26,291 nucleotides of DNA from a virus. The DNA is taken from positions 1 through 26,291 of the IMG/VR virus record IMGVR_UViG_3300023088_000111; one strand, written 5' to 3'. Made by a program: the position numbers and the translations under genes. This document shows positions 5,749 through 14,265 of this stretch, one piece after another. The notes beneath the pieces were generated by a model that saw nothing but the letters and a program-made list of their open reading frames with translations, did no database searches and was not told where the DNA came from. Positions within the stretch are counted from its first letter, which is position 1. The number at the start of each line of letters is the position of its first letter.

Positions 5749-7589
5749 TTGTAGAGCGGCGATCTGTAGGCGTTGGTGTCTCCGTCCACCTGGACGCTGA
5801 TCCACTTTAAGACGTTCGTCGGGTTAGATGGCGTGCTATTCGTGGCACCGAACACGATCTGATTGGTGGTGCCCGCAATGAACACAGCCCCCGGAACCCT
5901 CAAGTTCCCGGCGCCAAGGTATGTATCCACGGTCGAGCTGTTTCCTATGACGGTGGTGTTGTCGCTGGCGACCCTCGTGCCATAGCCGATTCCGATGCGG
6001 TTGACGCTGGTTCCAACACCCGAAATTCCAGAGTAGTCACCGATGAAAATGCTGTTTGAGACATTGGTGACGCCGATACCGCTTGAGGAGCCAATGGCAA
6101 GGGAATCCGAGCCAGCCAGCAGAGGATACACCGAGAATGAATCGCAGCCGATGGCGATGATGGGGCCTGTGAACGTTGACCCATACAGCGAATCGCGTCC
6201 GATGGAGATGGTGTCTCCAAAACCCCAGATAGTGGCATGGCTCAGAGCTGCACCGCCAATGGCAATGACGCTATCCGCGTTCGTCACTATGGAGTTTTGC
6301 ATCGCCCCGGCACCGATAGCCGTCAGCCCCCATACATTGGACAACGTCGAGAAACTCAGGGCGCTTTGCCCGTAAGCCTGGATGTCATGGGAGTTGAATA
6401 TGGAAGCAAACACGAGGGAGTTCCTTCCAATTCCGGCGATGTATTGGGAGTTCGTTATCGCCGAGGAGGACACCGCCAACTGCCCAATCGCAATGAGGTC
6501 GGACGCGGATTCGAGAGACGCTCCGGATAGGGGTGAGCTTCCAAAGGCGAATACGTAGCTGACGTTTGTAATGGACGATCCGAACAACACGCGCTCGCCG
6601 AACCCTGTTATGTGCGAGGAGGCCAACAGTCCTGGAGTGAAGTTCGTGCTGCCTTCTGAAACGATTGCATAGTAGAGGTTGTTGTCCAGAAGGCTGAGAT
6701 TGACCGATGAATCATTCAGCGCCAGCACGCTACCACTATTCGTCCACACGGGCGCGGGAGTCGGAGACCAGCTCAGATTCCCACTACCGTCGTCTGTCAA
6801 CACCCCGGCGGAGTTGCTGGACGGCCACGAGTATGCAACGCCATGGACGGTCAGGTTCCCGGTGCTGTCCACATTAAACACGACCCCACCGGCAAAGGTT
6901 TGGGCTTGAATGAAGGGGAAGCTGTTACCGTCTCCCTGTGACTGGAAAATCATCGATGCAAGGTTCGTCCCGGTCCCGTCGTCGCTCAGGAGAAAGACGG
7001 ACGTATGGAGGAGCGTCGAGTTGATCGAGAGCGCCCATGGAGCTCCGTAATTTACACCCAGGGTGGAATCGTATGTCGCTCCAGCCAGCGTGATAACGCC
7101 GTCAGATACGTCATTGGTCCATTCACCTTGGAACAGGCCTACGGACGCCATCCGGAACAGGCTGTTCGAGGATAGGATAAGCACCTCGTCCGCGGTCTGA
7201 AGGTTGGTCTCACTCGACAGCGATCCGAGCGAGAGGAAAATATTCGTGACAGGAGGAATCACTCCAGCCGGCGAAAGATTCGGGAAATAGAACGGCCCGG
7301 ATCCGCTTGGCACCGTGAACGTGATTGGCGTTGCGTAGGCCATGCCCTGAACCTCGATGCGGTATTGTCCGGCCAACAGCGTGTTCGTGCCGAGGCCTCC
7401 ACGGATCATCACGTTGGTCGGCCCTCCGACTATCAGGGCTCCGGGCGTGAGCGTCGGCGATGAGTTCGCCGGGCTGATCCTGACGTATCCGGTGAACGGC
7501 GATCCGTCCCAATTCGTCAGCGGGTAGATGACCGTCCCGGCCGTGGCTGTGATGGCGGAAAGCAGGAGGATGGCAAGTTTCTTGATCAT
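5745..7589 (-). CDS. fibre/adhesin with YadA-head-like repeats and signal peptide
   Basis: The product is 614 residues starting at ATG 7589 (ATGA overlap). It begins with a signal peptide (MIKKLAILLLSAITATA, cut near residue 17). A middle region follows with 'VLTDDGSGNLSWSPTPAPVWTN', of the type found before fibre shafts. From about residue 350 there are many copies of a 20-30-residue unit built on AIGxxAL/SIGRxSL/AIGGAAL/FIGDYSG. This resembles the head repeats of trimeric autotransporter adhesins (YadA/Hep_Hag) and of some phage fibres. The C-terminus has a short beta-rich cap (VPGAVFIAGTTNQIVFGAT). Likely a trimeric surface-binding fibre. The signal peptide is the odd part, since phage fibres normally assemble in the cytoplasm. 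Confidence 0.75.
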   Translation of the reverse strand: MIKKLAILLLSAITATAGTVIYPLTNWDGSPFTGYVRISPANSSPTLTPGALIVGGPTNVMIRGGLGTNTLLAGQYRIEVQGMAYATPITFTVPSGSGPFYFPNLSPAGVIPPVTNIFLSLGSLSSETNLQTADEVLILSSNSLFRMASVGLFQGEWTNDVSDGVITLAGATYDSTLGVNYGAPWALSINSTLLHTSVFLLSDDGTGTNLASMIFQSQGDGNSFPFIQAQTFAGGVVFNVDSTGNLTVHGVAYSWPSSNSAGVLTDDGSGNLSWSPTPAPVWTNSGSVLALNDSSVNLSLLDNNLYYAIVSEGSTNFTPGLLASSHITGFGERVLFGSSITNVSYVFAFGSSPLSGASLESASDLIAIGQLAVSSSAITNSQYIAGIGRNSLVFASIFNSHDIQAYGQSALSFSTLSNVWGLTAIGAGAMQNSIVTNADSVIAIGGAALSHATIWGFGDTISIGRDSLYGSTFTGPIIAIGCDSFSVYPLLAGSDSLAIGSSSGIGVTNVSNSIFIGDYSGISGVGTSVNRIGIGYGTRVASDNTTVIGNSSTVDTYLGAGNLRVPGAVFIAGTTNQIVFGATNSTPSNPTNVLKWISVQVDGDTNAYRSPLYK

Positions 7590-8638
7590 AAGAAGGTGAC
7601 TGTTGGAGCGGCGGCAATCGTGACCCCGTCTCCGGCCACGGTGATTGTCTTCACGCCGGAGCTTGTGGACTTGATTGTCCCGGTCGTCGTTCCGCTCGAA
7701 TCCGTGACGGCAGGCGTCGATGTTGTGTTCCCTGTGCCACCGCTCACAGAGAAAGTGACCGTCTTGCCCACGCACGGGTTGAAGTTGGCGTCAGACAGCG
7801 TCACCGTGATGGTGGAAGTCGCCACCCCGTCCGAGGCCACTCCTGTGGACGGGCTTGCGGAGGCGCTGCTGGAATATGCGTTCACCGCCCCGGCCAGGCA
7901 GATAATGCTGGCATATTGTGTTATCGACACCGCTCCGACAGAGGCATGAACCGTGGCAACCTGGCTCAGGGTGGTGACGAAGGAGGCGGTGGTTTGCCCG
8001 GAGCCGTCCGTTGCCGATGGGCTGCCTATGGAGTAGGAATGAGTCCCCGGAAGGCTTAAGCTCACGGTCTGCCCTGGCATGGCGACGTTCCCTGTGTTCT
8101 TGACGGTTATCGTGACAACTGAGGAGGCTGAGCCGTCTGCCGTGATGTTGGTCGGATAGGATGTCACCGTGGAATAAGATGCGCTGACTGTCGGAGTTCC
8201 GTAAGTGGCGATGGATGTTGATGCCCCCACCGCCGTTCCAACAGGATTGCCGTTGAGCAAGGCTTCAATTGTGCCGGTGCCGGTGCTCGACGCGGAAGTC
8301 AGGACGGCTGTGTAAGTTCCATTCCCATTGTCGGTGGTCGATCCAACCGAACCCGTTCCGGAGAACCTGAAGATGACTACCGTATCTCCGCCATTCGTCT
8401 CGTTGTTTCCAGAGTAGTCCCGAGCTTGGACCAAGATTGTCTGGGTGCTTGCCCCGTCCGCCGGAATTATCTCGGTGGCCGGGGCTATGGTTGAATGCGA
8501 GGCGTCCGAAGGCCCGACAGTTGCCGGAGCGCTGTGCCTTGGATGCACACCGGTGAGGTCCTCGAACGTGAAAGCCTGCCCGACAATCCATGCAACTGGA
8601 GTGACGAGAAGGAATAAGATTGCGAGTCGTTTCACCAT
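7586..8638 (-). CDS. exported protein with three bacterial Ig-like (invasin-type) domains
   Basis: The 350-residue protein starts at ATG 8638 and overlaps the gene before it by 7 bp. After a signal peptide (MVKRLAILFLLVTPVAWIVGQA) come three Big_1-type Ig domains. Each opens with an (A/S)DG-(A/V)-x-(S/T) motif followed by a beta strand: ADGASTQTILVQARD, ADGSASSVVTITVKN and SDGVATSTITVTLSDANFNP. Such domains stack as stalks in intimin/invasin adhesins and also occur on phage virions. It lacks an adhesin barrel or anchor, so it may be secreted or part of a fibre complex with its neighbours. Confidence 0.8.
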   Translation of the reverse strand: MVKRLAILFLLVTPVAWIVGQAFTFEDLTGVHPRHSAPATVGPSDASHSTIAPATEIIPADGASTQTILVQARDYSGNNETNGGDTVVIFRFSGTGSVGSTTDNGNGTYTAVLTSASSTGTGTIEALLNGNPVGTAVGASTSIATYGTPTVSASYSTVTSYPTNITADGSASSVVTITVKNTGNVAMPGQTVSLSLPGTHSYSIGSPSATDGSGQTTASFVTTLSQVATVHASVGAVSITQYASIICLAGAVNAYSSSASASPSTGVASDGVATSTITVTLSDANFNPCVGKTVTFSVSGGTGNTTSTPAVTDSSGTTTGTIKSTSSGVKTITVAGDGVTIAAAPTVTFL

Positions 8639-9651
8639 AGCGTGGCGTTGCTTTCGTTGGTCGTGACGTTTCCGAACGCACTGAACGTGAAAACGCTGGC
8701 TTGACCGTTCGTGACAGTCGCCTGTCTAGTTCCGTCTGTCGCCAGCACCGAGGCTGGCCACGAGACGGTGATGTTGCTGCTGGCGAGGTTCTGGACGCGC
8801 AGCACGGCGGTCCTGTTCTGCCCCGCCGTCACATTTGAGACGCCCGTCACCTGGACGGGCGTCCACGAAGCGTAGAACTGATACGTGCGCGACAGGTCGA
8901 GCGCGTTGGTCGGTCCGGAGAATCCGTTCGTTCCGTAATAAACACCGTTCGTCGCGACCTGATCTGCGACGTTGTTGCTTCCCGCAGCCGAAGCCAATGC
9001 CGAGGCGATGGCGGATGAACCTGCGGCCGTCGCATTGTCAGCACTCGAGGCGTGCGTGGCGTTCGCCGCCGTCCCGGACGTGTTGTTCGTGAGGACTCCC
9101 GTGACCGCCGCAGCGACATCGGAGTTCGTGGAGTGACCGGACTGCGGAGCATATTGAACAACGATAGGATTCGTGTTGGCCGAGCTGTTTACAGCCGCTC
9201 CGAGCCCGCTGGCGATGTTGGTTTGCTCTGACGGCGTCTCGACGGAGATCGGTATCCGCACCACGACCGTGGACGTCGTGTTGTTGGTGACGAAGGTCAC
9301 CGTGCCCCAATTCGAAGAGAGCGTGATTGTTGGAACGTAAGAGTTCGCGGCGGACACCAGGCTCACTGAATTGGCAGTCGGATTGAACAGGATCAGCCCG
9401 GTAAACGGGTTGGCGTAGAGGTGAAGGAGCAGGTTCTGAGCGGCTGTGGCCGCGTTCGTCCCAATGGCTATCTGCCAGGAAGAGTCGTAAACGGAATTCG
9501 TCCACGCGCGGGTGTCGGAGTCGGCGGACAGCGTCTCGCCATTGGCGGTCCCGGCGGCGTTCGTGATGGTGATCGTCGCGACAACGTTGGTTGACGCATT
9601 CGCCGCGAGCGACAGGCCCACGGCGGCAAGGATTGTGAATAGCTTTTTCAT
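8632..9651 (-). CDS. exported fibre-like protein
   Basis: The product is 339 residues from ATG 9651 (ATGA overlap with the gene before). It has a textbook signal peptide (MKKLFTILAAVGLSLAANA, cut at ANA/ST). The body is rich in Thr, Asn, Ala and Ser with many beta-strand patterns. It includes a fibre-shaft-like stretch (VLTNNTSGTAANATHASSADNATAAGSSAIASALASA) and a compact C-terminal domain from about residue 255 (LSRTYQFYASWTPVQVTGV... to ...NESNATLW). The Thr/Asn/Ala shaft phrases are typical of phage tail fibres. No enzymatic motif is visible. Confidence 0.7.
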   Translation of the reverse strand: MKKLFTILAAVGLSLAANASTNVVATITITNAAGTANGETLSADSDTRAWTNSVYDSSWQIAIGTNAATAAQNLLLHLYANPFTGLILFNPTANSVSLVSAANSYVPTITLSSNWGTVTFVTNNTTSTVVVRIPISVETPSEQTNIASGLGAAVNSSANTNPIVVQYAPQSGHSTNSDVAAAVTGVLTNNTSGTAANATHASSADNATAAGSSAIASALASAAGSNNVADQVATNGVYYGTNGFSGPTNALDLSRTYQFYASWTPVQVTGVSNVTAGQNRTAVLRVQNLASSNITVSWPASVLATDGTRQATVTNGQASVFTFSAFGNVTTNESNATLW

Positions 9652-10253
9652 GGCGATGAGTCGGCGCTGAATGTTCCGTCAGGATTGCACTCCAGACAGA
9701 TTTTCTTGGTCGGGTCCGTCTGGCACACGAGGTAGATCGGGCCGACGATGACGCGCCCGAGGAAGGTGGCGTTGGCCACCTCGGCGCTTAGAGGCGTCTG
9801 GCCGGGTGGCACAACGAGGACGCCTGGCAGGATCACGGCGGCGTTGATCGTCACCAGCTTTGACAGGACCGTGGACGTTAGCCCGCCCTGGATCATCTTC
9901 ACCTCGAACCATGCTCCAGCCGACGTGATGTTATTCAGCAGCGTGTTGATGGCGGCTGTGTTCATCGGTAGCACCGCTTCGAAGTAGGGCTGTCCGGCGT
10001 CGCTCGAAGGGTTCCAGGTGAACTGCTGGGTGTAGTAGGTTCCTGTTGACGGCTTCTTGCCGAGAGCAACCTGAAGCGTGATGCCAGCGGTTGGGATGTA
10101 CGCCGCGGCGCTGCCGCTGGGCTGCAACAGGAATATCTTGAGGTCAATGGAGTCGCCCTGTGTGAAAACAGGGAGACCGGCCACGGACAGATCGTCCGTG
10201 CTCACCACCGCCTCGCCTACCGATCCTAGAATGTTTAGCGTGAATTGTGACAT
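9648..10253 (-). CDS. fibre- or baseplate-associated protein, no signal peptide
   Basis: The 201-residue product starts at ATG 10253, six bases after the upstream stop. The N-terminus (MSQFTLNILGSVGEAVVSTDDL) is not a signal peptide, in contrast to its neighbours. The core (FTQGDSIDLKIFLLQPSG, GITLQVALGKKPSTGTYY, NNITSAGAWFEVKMIQ) alternates strands in the manner of the N-terminal domain of phage upper-baseplate or fibre-attachment proteins, but this likeness is weak. A Cys-containing tail (YLVCQTDPTKKICLECNPDG) may bind metal or form disulfides. It may be the cytoplasmic adaptor joining fibres to the tail tip. Confidence 0.65.
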   Translation of the reverse strand: MSQFTLNILGSVGEAVVSTDDLSVAGLPVFTQGDSIDLKIFLLQPSGSAAAYIPTAGITLQVALGKKPSTGTYYTQQFTWNPSSDAGQPYFEAVLPMNTAAINTLLNNITSAGAWFEVKMIQGGLTSTVLSKLVTINAAVILPGVLVVPPGQTPLSAEVANATFLGRVIVGPIYLVCQTDPTKKICLECNPDGTFSADSSP

Positions 10254-10259
10254 AGCGTT

Positions 10260-10487
10260 TTAAGTGTAGGCATCGGGATGATGAAACGTGAGCTTGCTGA
10301 AATTAAGAAGAACCCGGTTAGCCCTTCCATGCCCATGAAACACGGTCACATCCAGTTGTTTCGCCAGTTCAAAATCACGTCCCAGCATAATCTTCACCGC
10401 CTCGCAGGCTGCGTGGCCACGCCTGGATTTTTCCATGACGGGCACCGGCTTCGGTGGCGGAATAACTGATTGTTCGGTGGAGATCAT
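10260..10487 (-). CDS. hypothetical small protein, 75 residues
   Basis: This gene fits exactly between two others: one base separates the upstream stop from its ATG at 10487, and six bases separate its stop from the next start. The product (MISTEQSVIPPPKPVPVMEKSRRGHAAC...) has a Pro-rich N-terminus and a compact second half with two close His residues (VTVFHGHGRANRVLLNF). The packing in the operon is the main evidence that it is real. I do not recognise the family. The function is unknown. Confidence 0.6.
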   Translation of the reverse strand: MISTEQSVIPPPKPVPVMEKSRRGHAACEAVKIMLGRDFELAKQLDVTVFHGHGRANRVLLNFSKLTFHHPDAYT

Positions 10488-10488
10488 A

Positions 10489-12228
10489 TCACCATGTGCT
10501 CAAGGCAGCCCGCTTCCACCGATTCGTTCCCACCGACACGTAAATATAGTTCGTGTCCCAGTTCATCAGGCCAGCGCCGTAACCGGTGGTCGAGTTTGTG
10601 GACGCGGTTATTGTCTGCGGAGGCTGATAGAACGAACCGTTGACTCCGAACACAATGTTTCCAGATGTGAAGAACACCGTTCGGATGTATGCTGCATTTG
10701 TGGCTGGCTCCGGGAATGAGATCGTGTAAAGACCGCTCGTTGAATACGGGTATGAGCTTGTGACGCGTGGAACATTGGCCCACGAATAAATCGATAGCGG
10801 GGTTGAGAACTGTGGGATTACCGCGCTTGTGACGAGGTTTGTCAGCACCGTCAGTGTGACGTAGTTTGTTTTCAGCGAGATGCTGTGAATGCTGGCGTAT
10901 TGGAATGAGGAAGATGACAGACTGGCTCCAAATGATCCGTTGTAATTCCAGTCTATCTGGCTGTTGTTGGTTGCATCCTGCGCCAAAGTCCATGCCGAGC
11001 TTACGTTGAACGGAGCACCGTTGAGAGAGAGCGGAGTTCCAGGGACATACCACTGCTGCGCTGAGACAAGACCCTGAACGTAGCTGAGCGGCGTAGCGTC
11101 ATCTGGATTGTTCGGATATCCCACCTGAATCTCCTGTCCGACGGTAGAGTTCGACCTGGCGAAAAGGTCCGGACGCGTCAGTGTGTAAACCACAACCGAT
11201 GAAATGCTGACTGGACTGTTTGTGATGCCTGGTCCGGTGTGTGAGCCAAGATTGTTGGTGAAAGCCAGATTTACGGTGCCAAGGACCATGGAGCTTCCAC
11301 TGTCCATAATCCATGTGGACCCGTTGTTTGTTGAATATTCAAAATAAAAGAAAGGCGATCCACCGGGCGATATGAACGTGCACCCGGCGAAGTTTGTTAC
11401 TGTGATAGGGAAAAGGAACCAGTTCGTGTCTGTGAGATTGACTATGTTCGTGGTCCAGAGCGGCGTCTTGAAACTGTTGAGCACGGAATTTGTCTGTGCA
11501 TCAGGGATCGTCCCGTAGTCGCCCTGCAATATCACTATCTCGGCTTGCTGGTTGCTGAGATATGCCTGTGCGACCAGCCACAGCGCGTTGCTGTTTGCCC
11601 ATCCGGTTGCGTTATCCGCGTTCGTCGAGTGCCAGGCCTGTGCTCCGGCCCCGTAGGAATCTGCCGCGACGAAGGCGCTTATCGGAGACCAGGCTGACAG
11701 TCCTCCTAATGCGTTCGTTGCCTTCTGAGCAGCTCCAGCAAGATCGAACGCGGCGGAGTTCGAATAAGCGGCCGTGCCAGCGTTGGTAATCATGGATACC
11801 GAAAACTGAACGGGCCAACCACCGAGCGCGGTTGTCGCGGTTCCAGCAGTCATAAACGGATAAGTGCCGTTCGTCGTCAGGATAAAAGGCTGTCCGGTGA
11901 TCGAAGACCAAGCCCAGGTCATAGGCCATCCGCCTGCCGCAGTCGTGGCGTTCCCGACAGTCATAAACGGGTACGTTCCGTTTGTGACAAACAGGGTGCT
12001 CGTGTTGGCTGCCTGCCACGCCTGCAACGACGCAATCTCCGACTGGAAGAAAATGGAGTTAATGTTGACCGTATACCACGCCTGCCAGTTAATGATGGCC
12101 GATGCGGACGGGTTGGAAATCCACCACGGAGTGCCGACCGTGTTCGTTCCGATGGGAATGATATATGGCTGAGCATCGCAGCTCAGCGCGGCCACGGCGG
12201 CAATCAGGATTGAGAAAAGCCGTTTCAT
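10489..12228 (-). CDS. large exported tail-fibre-like protein
   Basis: The product is 579 residues from ATG 12228 (ATGA overlap), with a signal peptide (MKRLFSILIAAVAALSCDA, cut near residue 19; the Cys at 17 makes a poor lipobox). A helical collar (WQAWYTVNINSIFFQSEIASLQAWQAAN) precedes two copies of a 37-residue unit with TNGTYPFMT, ATTA.GGWP and a Thr/Gly/Ala shaft (NAGTAAYSN). The C-terminal half is beta-rich and ends with a phage-fibre-like tail (TNYIYVSVGTNRWKRAALSTW). Such an 'output after rendering' C-terminus (xYIYVxVGxNxWKRxxLxxW) is common in fibre proteins. The signal peptide sets it apart from normal fibres. Confidence 0.75.
   Translation of the reverse strand: MKRLFSILIAAVAALSCDAQPYIIPIGTNTVGTPWWISNPSASAIINWQAWYTVNINSIFFQSEIASLQAWQAANTSTLFVTNGTYPFMTVGNATTAAGGWPMTWAWSSITGQPFILTTNGTYPFMTAGTATTALGGWPVQFSVSMITNAGTAAYSNSAAFDLAGAAQKATNALGGLSAWSPISAFVAADSYGAGAQAWHSTNADNATGWANSNALWLVAQAYLSNQQAEIVILQGDYGTIPDAQTNSVLNSFKTPLWTTNIVNLTDTNWFLFPITVTNFAGCTFISPGGSPFFYFEYSTNNGSTWIMDSGSSMVLGTVNLAFTNNLGSHTGPGITNSPVSISSVVVYTLTRPDLFARSNSTVGQEIQVGYPNNPDDATPLSYVQGLVSAQQWYVPGTPLSLNGAPFNVSSAWTLAQDATNNSQIDWNYNGSFGASLSSSSFQYASIHSISLKTNYVTLTVLTNLVTSAVIPQFSTPLSIYSWANVPRVTSSYPYSTSGLYTISFPEPATNAAYIRTVFFTSGNIVFGVNGSFYQPPQTITASTNSTTGYGAGLMNWDTNYIYVSVGTNRWKRAALSTW
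11815..11986. repeat. 111-bp direct repeat encoding a 37-residue unit
   Basis: The stretch 11815-11875 recurs at 11926-11986 with divergence. The core AGTCATAAACGG begins at 11848 and again at 11959, a period of 111 bp or 37 codons. On the minus strand both encode TNGTYPFMT-x-G-x-ATTA-x-GGWP within the fibre gene, so this is an in-frame domain duplication. Confidence 0.8.
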
Positions 12229-12902
12229 TGGTCGGTTGCCGTGGACGGGTCTTCTGTGCTTCCGCCGGAGCTGGAGAGCGGGGAGGATGGGGGTGGCATC
12301 AGCGTCAGCCGCGCGTTCTGCGCTGTTATTGTGTGGCCGTAGGGTGGAATGTTGATGTGATTTCCAGCCCATACATATGTGTCCGACCCGGCACTGAAGT
12401 CATGAATCTGGGTAGTCACGCTCGTTGTGCTCGCTACAGAGTCGTAGTCGCTCAGGTCCACACTCAGCCGGTAGTTGTGCCCAGGAATGAGCCCGAACGC
12501 GGGAACACTGTAGGTAAGGTCCCAAGCCGTCACATAGTAGGTGTTGGTCGCAGGATTGATCGGCGAGATTATGAATTCGTCAAGGTCCCACAGTGTCTCG
12601 AAGGAGGTGCTGATCACAGGATTCGATGCACTTAATGTGGGATATGGCAGATACCAGTCTGGGCTATAGAAATAGGGAATGGTGCCAGCCATCGTCCTGG
12701 TAGCCGAAACGAAAACAGTCCCTACGGACGCCACACGATCCACGTAAGGCTTCGCACTTTCCAGTGCGTATCCCGCGCTGGCCAGAGGTGTTGCCAGCTT
12801 GTAAATCTGTATCGGCGGTTCTCCAATAAGAGGTCCACCAGGTGGAGAAGCCACGTATGGCCTGTCAACGCCCCATCCAGCGATTGCCATTGGCGCGCTC
12901 AT
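12225..12902 (-). CDS. hypothetical tail-tip/virion protein
   Basis: I start at ATG 12902 (MSAPMAIAGWGVDRPYV...), which makes an ATGA overlap; the longer frame upstream lies in the neighbouring gene. The product is 225 residues, rich in Pro, Tyr, Ser and Thr and beta-strand patterns (TYYVTAWDLTYSVPAFGLIPGHNYRLSVDLSDYDS), with a low-complexity C-terminal tail of Pro/Ser/Gly. It has no signal peptide or enzymatic motif. It lies between the tape measure and the fibre module, where minor tail and tip proteins are found, which is the basis for the call. Confidence 0.6.
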   Translation of the reverse strand: MSAPMAIAGWGVDRPYVASPPGGPLIGEPPIQIYKLATPLASAGYALESAKPYVDRVASVGTVFVSATRTMAGTIPYFYSPDWYLPYPTLSASNPVISTSFETLWDLDEFIISPINPATNTYYVTAWDLTYSVPAFGLIPGHNYRLSVDLSDYDSVASTTSVTTQIHDFSAGSDTYVWAGNHINIPPYGHTITAQNARLTLMPPPSSPLSSSGGSTEDPSTATDQ

Positions 12903-13519
12903 GATCCACCTACAGTTCCAACCTTCGCCCATTGCGCGGAGCGGCCAATCATGATCAGACCGGACGCCGCGTTGCCCGGAGTTGATCCAGACACAGCGTA
13001 AATCTCCTCGTCCACGGTCCACGGAGGAATAACGACCTGCTGTTCGGAGGTGTCTGGAAGCGTGGTAAAGGCTGAGTCAATCCTGACGATATTGAGCGGG
13101 TCTGGGGCGATGTCCGTCCTATAGGTGTAGGTGTGGGGGTAGCCCATGATGGTCTCGCCCACCAGGCTGCATCGCACCTTCCACTCCTTCATGACGTAAA
13201 CATCCGTTGCCCCCTCCGTAGTCCCGTCCCATGTCCGGCAGGTGACCCAGTCGGTTTGAACGGACTTGATACGATACGGGCCACTGACCTTGGCTCCGGA
13301 GCCTCCAGTCAGGTCGGAGTCCTTTATCACGTAGTGGATGTTGCTGTCGGACAGCTTCACGTCATTTCCCAGCCCGGAGCTTATGGTCGGGTTGGAAAGG
13401 GCGCGAAGCACCGATGCCAGCCTATTAAGCTTGGCCGCGCTCACGAACTCGCCCTTCTCGAAGGTCGGAACGTCCGCCCTGTTCCTTACTGCGTTTGGGC
13501 TGTATGCGTCGTCGTTCAT
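12899..13519 (-). CDS. hypothetical tail-associated protein
   Basis: The 206-residue protein starts at ATG 13519 (MNDDAYSPNAVRNRADVPTF), which overlaps the upstream stop as ATGA. The N-terminal 40 residues (EKGEFVSAAKLNRLASVLRAL) look like a helical docking segment. The rest is beta-rich (YRIKSVQTDWVTCRTWDGTTEG, KEWKVRCSLVGETIMGYPHTYTYRTD, QVVIPPWTVDEEIYAVSG). The phrase 'VSAAKLNRL' recurs in phage virion proteins. The position after the tape measure suggests a tail-tip component. Function is not established. Confidence 0.6.
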   Translation of the reverse strand: MNDDAYSPNAVRNRADVPTFEKGEFVSAAKLNRLASVLRALSNPTISSGLGNDVKLSDSNIHYVIKDSDLTGGSGAKVSGPYRIKSVQTDWVTCRTWDGTTEGATDVYVMKEWKVRCSLVGETIMGYPHTYTYRTDIAPDPLNIVRIDSAFTTLPDTSEQQVVIPPWTVDEEIYAVSGSTPGNAASGLIMIGRSAQWAKVGTVGGS

Positions 13520-14265
13520 TGTGCCACCACGTAACGCGTCTGCCGGTTGAATATGTTCCCCATCCATCGCGTGAGCCTGGAATCCTCCGCTACGATCTCG
13601 GCGCCTGTCGCCACCCATCCGGTGTATATCGCCTTTGACGGGACGCTCGCCGGGAGCGGGCCAGCAGCGTCGGCCAGGAAGTCCGTCTCGAACGACTCCA
13701 ACGTGGTCCCGACTCCGACAGTGTTTCCGAGCACTGGGTCCGAAGCGTAGTAGCGCAGCGCGCCAACTGTCGGGATCGCTTTCGGAACCGCGAACGTCGC
13801 GCCTGGGCCAGTCTTGAAGTAGTCGTTGTGAACCCGGCACGTCACCACCCTGCAGGCGCGAGGGCGTCCGGCAATCACCGCGCCAGGGGAGAACCCGGCG
13901 GCGGTCTGGACAAGGCCGGAGTAGCCGATGAAATTGTAGCTGTAGCTCTCGAACTCATCGTAGGACGCCGGCACTATGGCGTATGTCCGCTGCCACTTCA
14001 CCACCCCGCCGCCGACGTCCTGCCTCGGTCCCTCGGACACGAGGAAGAATGTCGAGTAGTCCGGCGTCATCCCGGCGCTGGGGTGAGGTGTGTTCAGCGC
14101 GGTCGCCGTGAAGTTCTCCCTGAACTGCATCCACTCCTGGGTGAACACATATTCCGCCGTCGTCGCCCTCACGGGAGAACTGAACACAGGAACGGAGACC
14201 GGCTGAGCAACCGTGAAGTCGCCATCGACATAGGTGGGCGCGGGCCATTGTAGGCTTGAGCTCAT
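13516..14265 (-). CDS. hypothetical minor tail/virion structural protein
   Basis: The product is 249 residues from ATG 14265 with ATGA overlaps at both ends. It is immediately downstream of the tape measure, where the distal tail protein normally sits. Visible features are an aromatic-rich region (YVFTQEWMQFRENFTAT, YDEFESYSYNFIGYSG) and a Cys-containing strand pair (ACRVVTCRVHND). There is no Dit signature I can name, so the tail-tip role rests on position and operon context. Confidence 0.6.
   Translation of the reverse strand: MSSSLQWPAPTYVDGDFTVAQPVSVPVFSSPVRATTAEYVFTQEWMQFRENFTATALNTPHPSAGMTPDYSTFFLVSEGPRQDVGGGVVKWQRTYAIVPASYDEFESYSYNFIGYSGLVQTAAGFSPGAVIAGRPRACRVVTCRVHNDYFKTGPGATFAVPKAIPTVGALRYYASDPVLGNTVGVGTTLESFETDFLADAAGPLPASVPSKAIYTGWVATGAEIVAEDSRLTRWMGNIFNRQTRYVVAQ

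Noticed and set aside
10484-11053. 189-residue minus-strand frame overlapping the fibre gene
   Set aside because: It is in another frame of the well-supported 579-residue fibre gene and has no recognisable domain.
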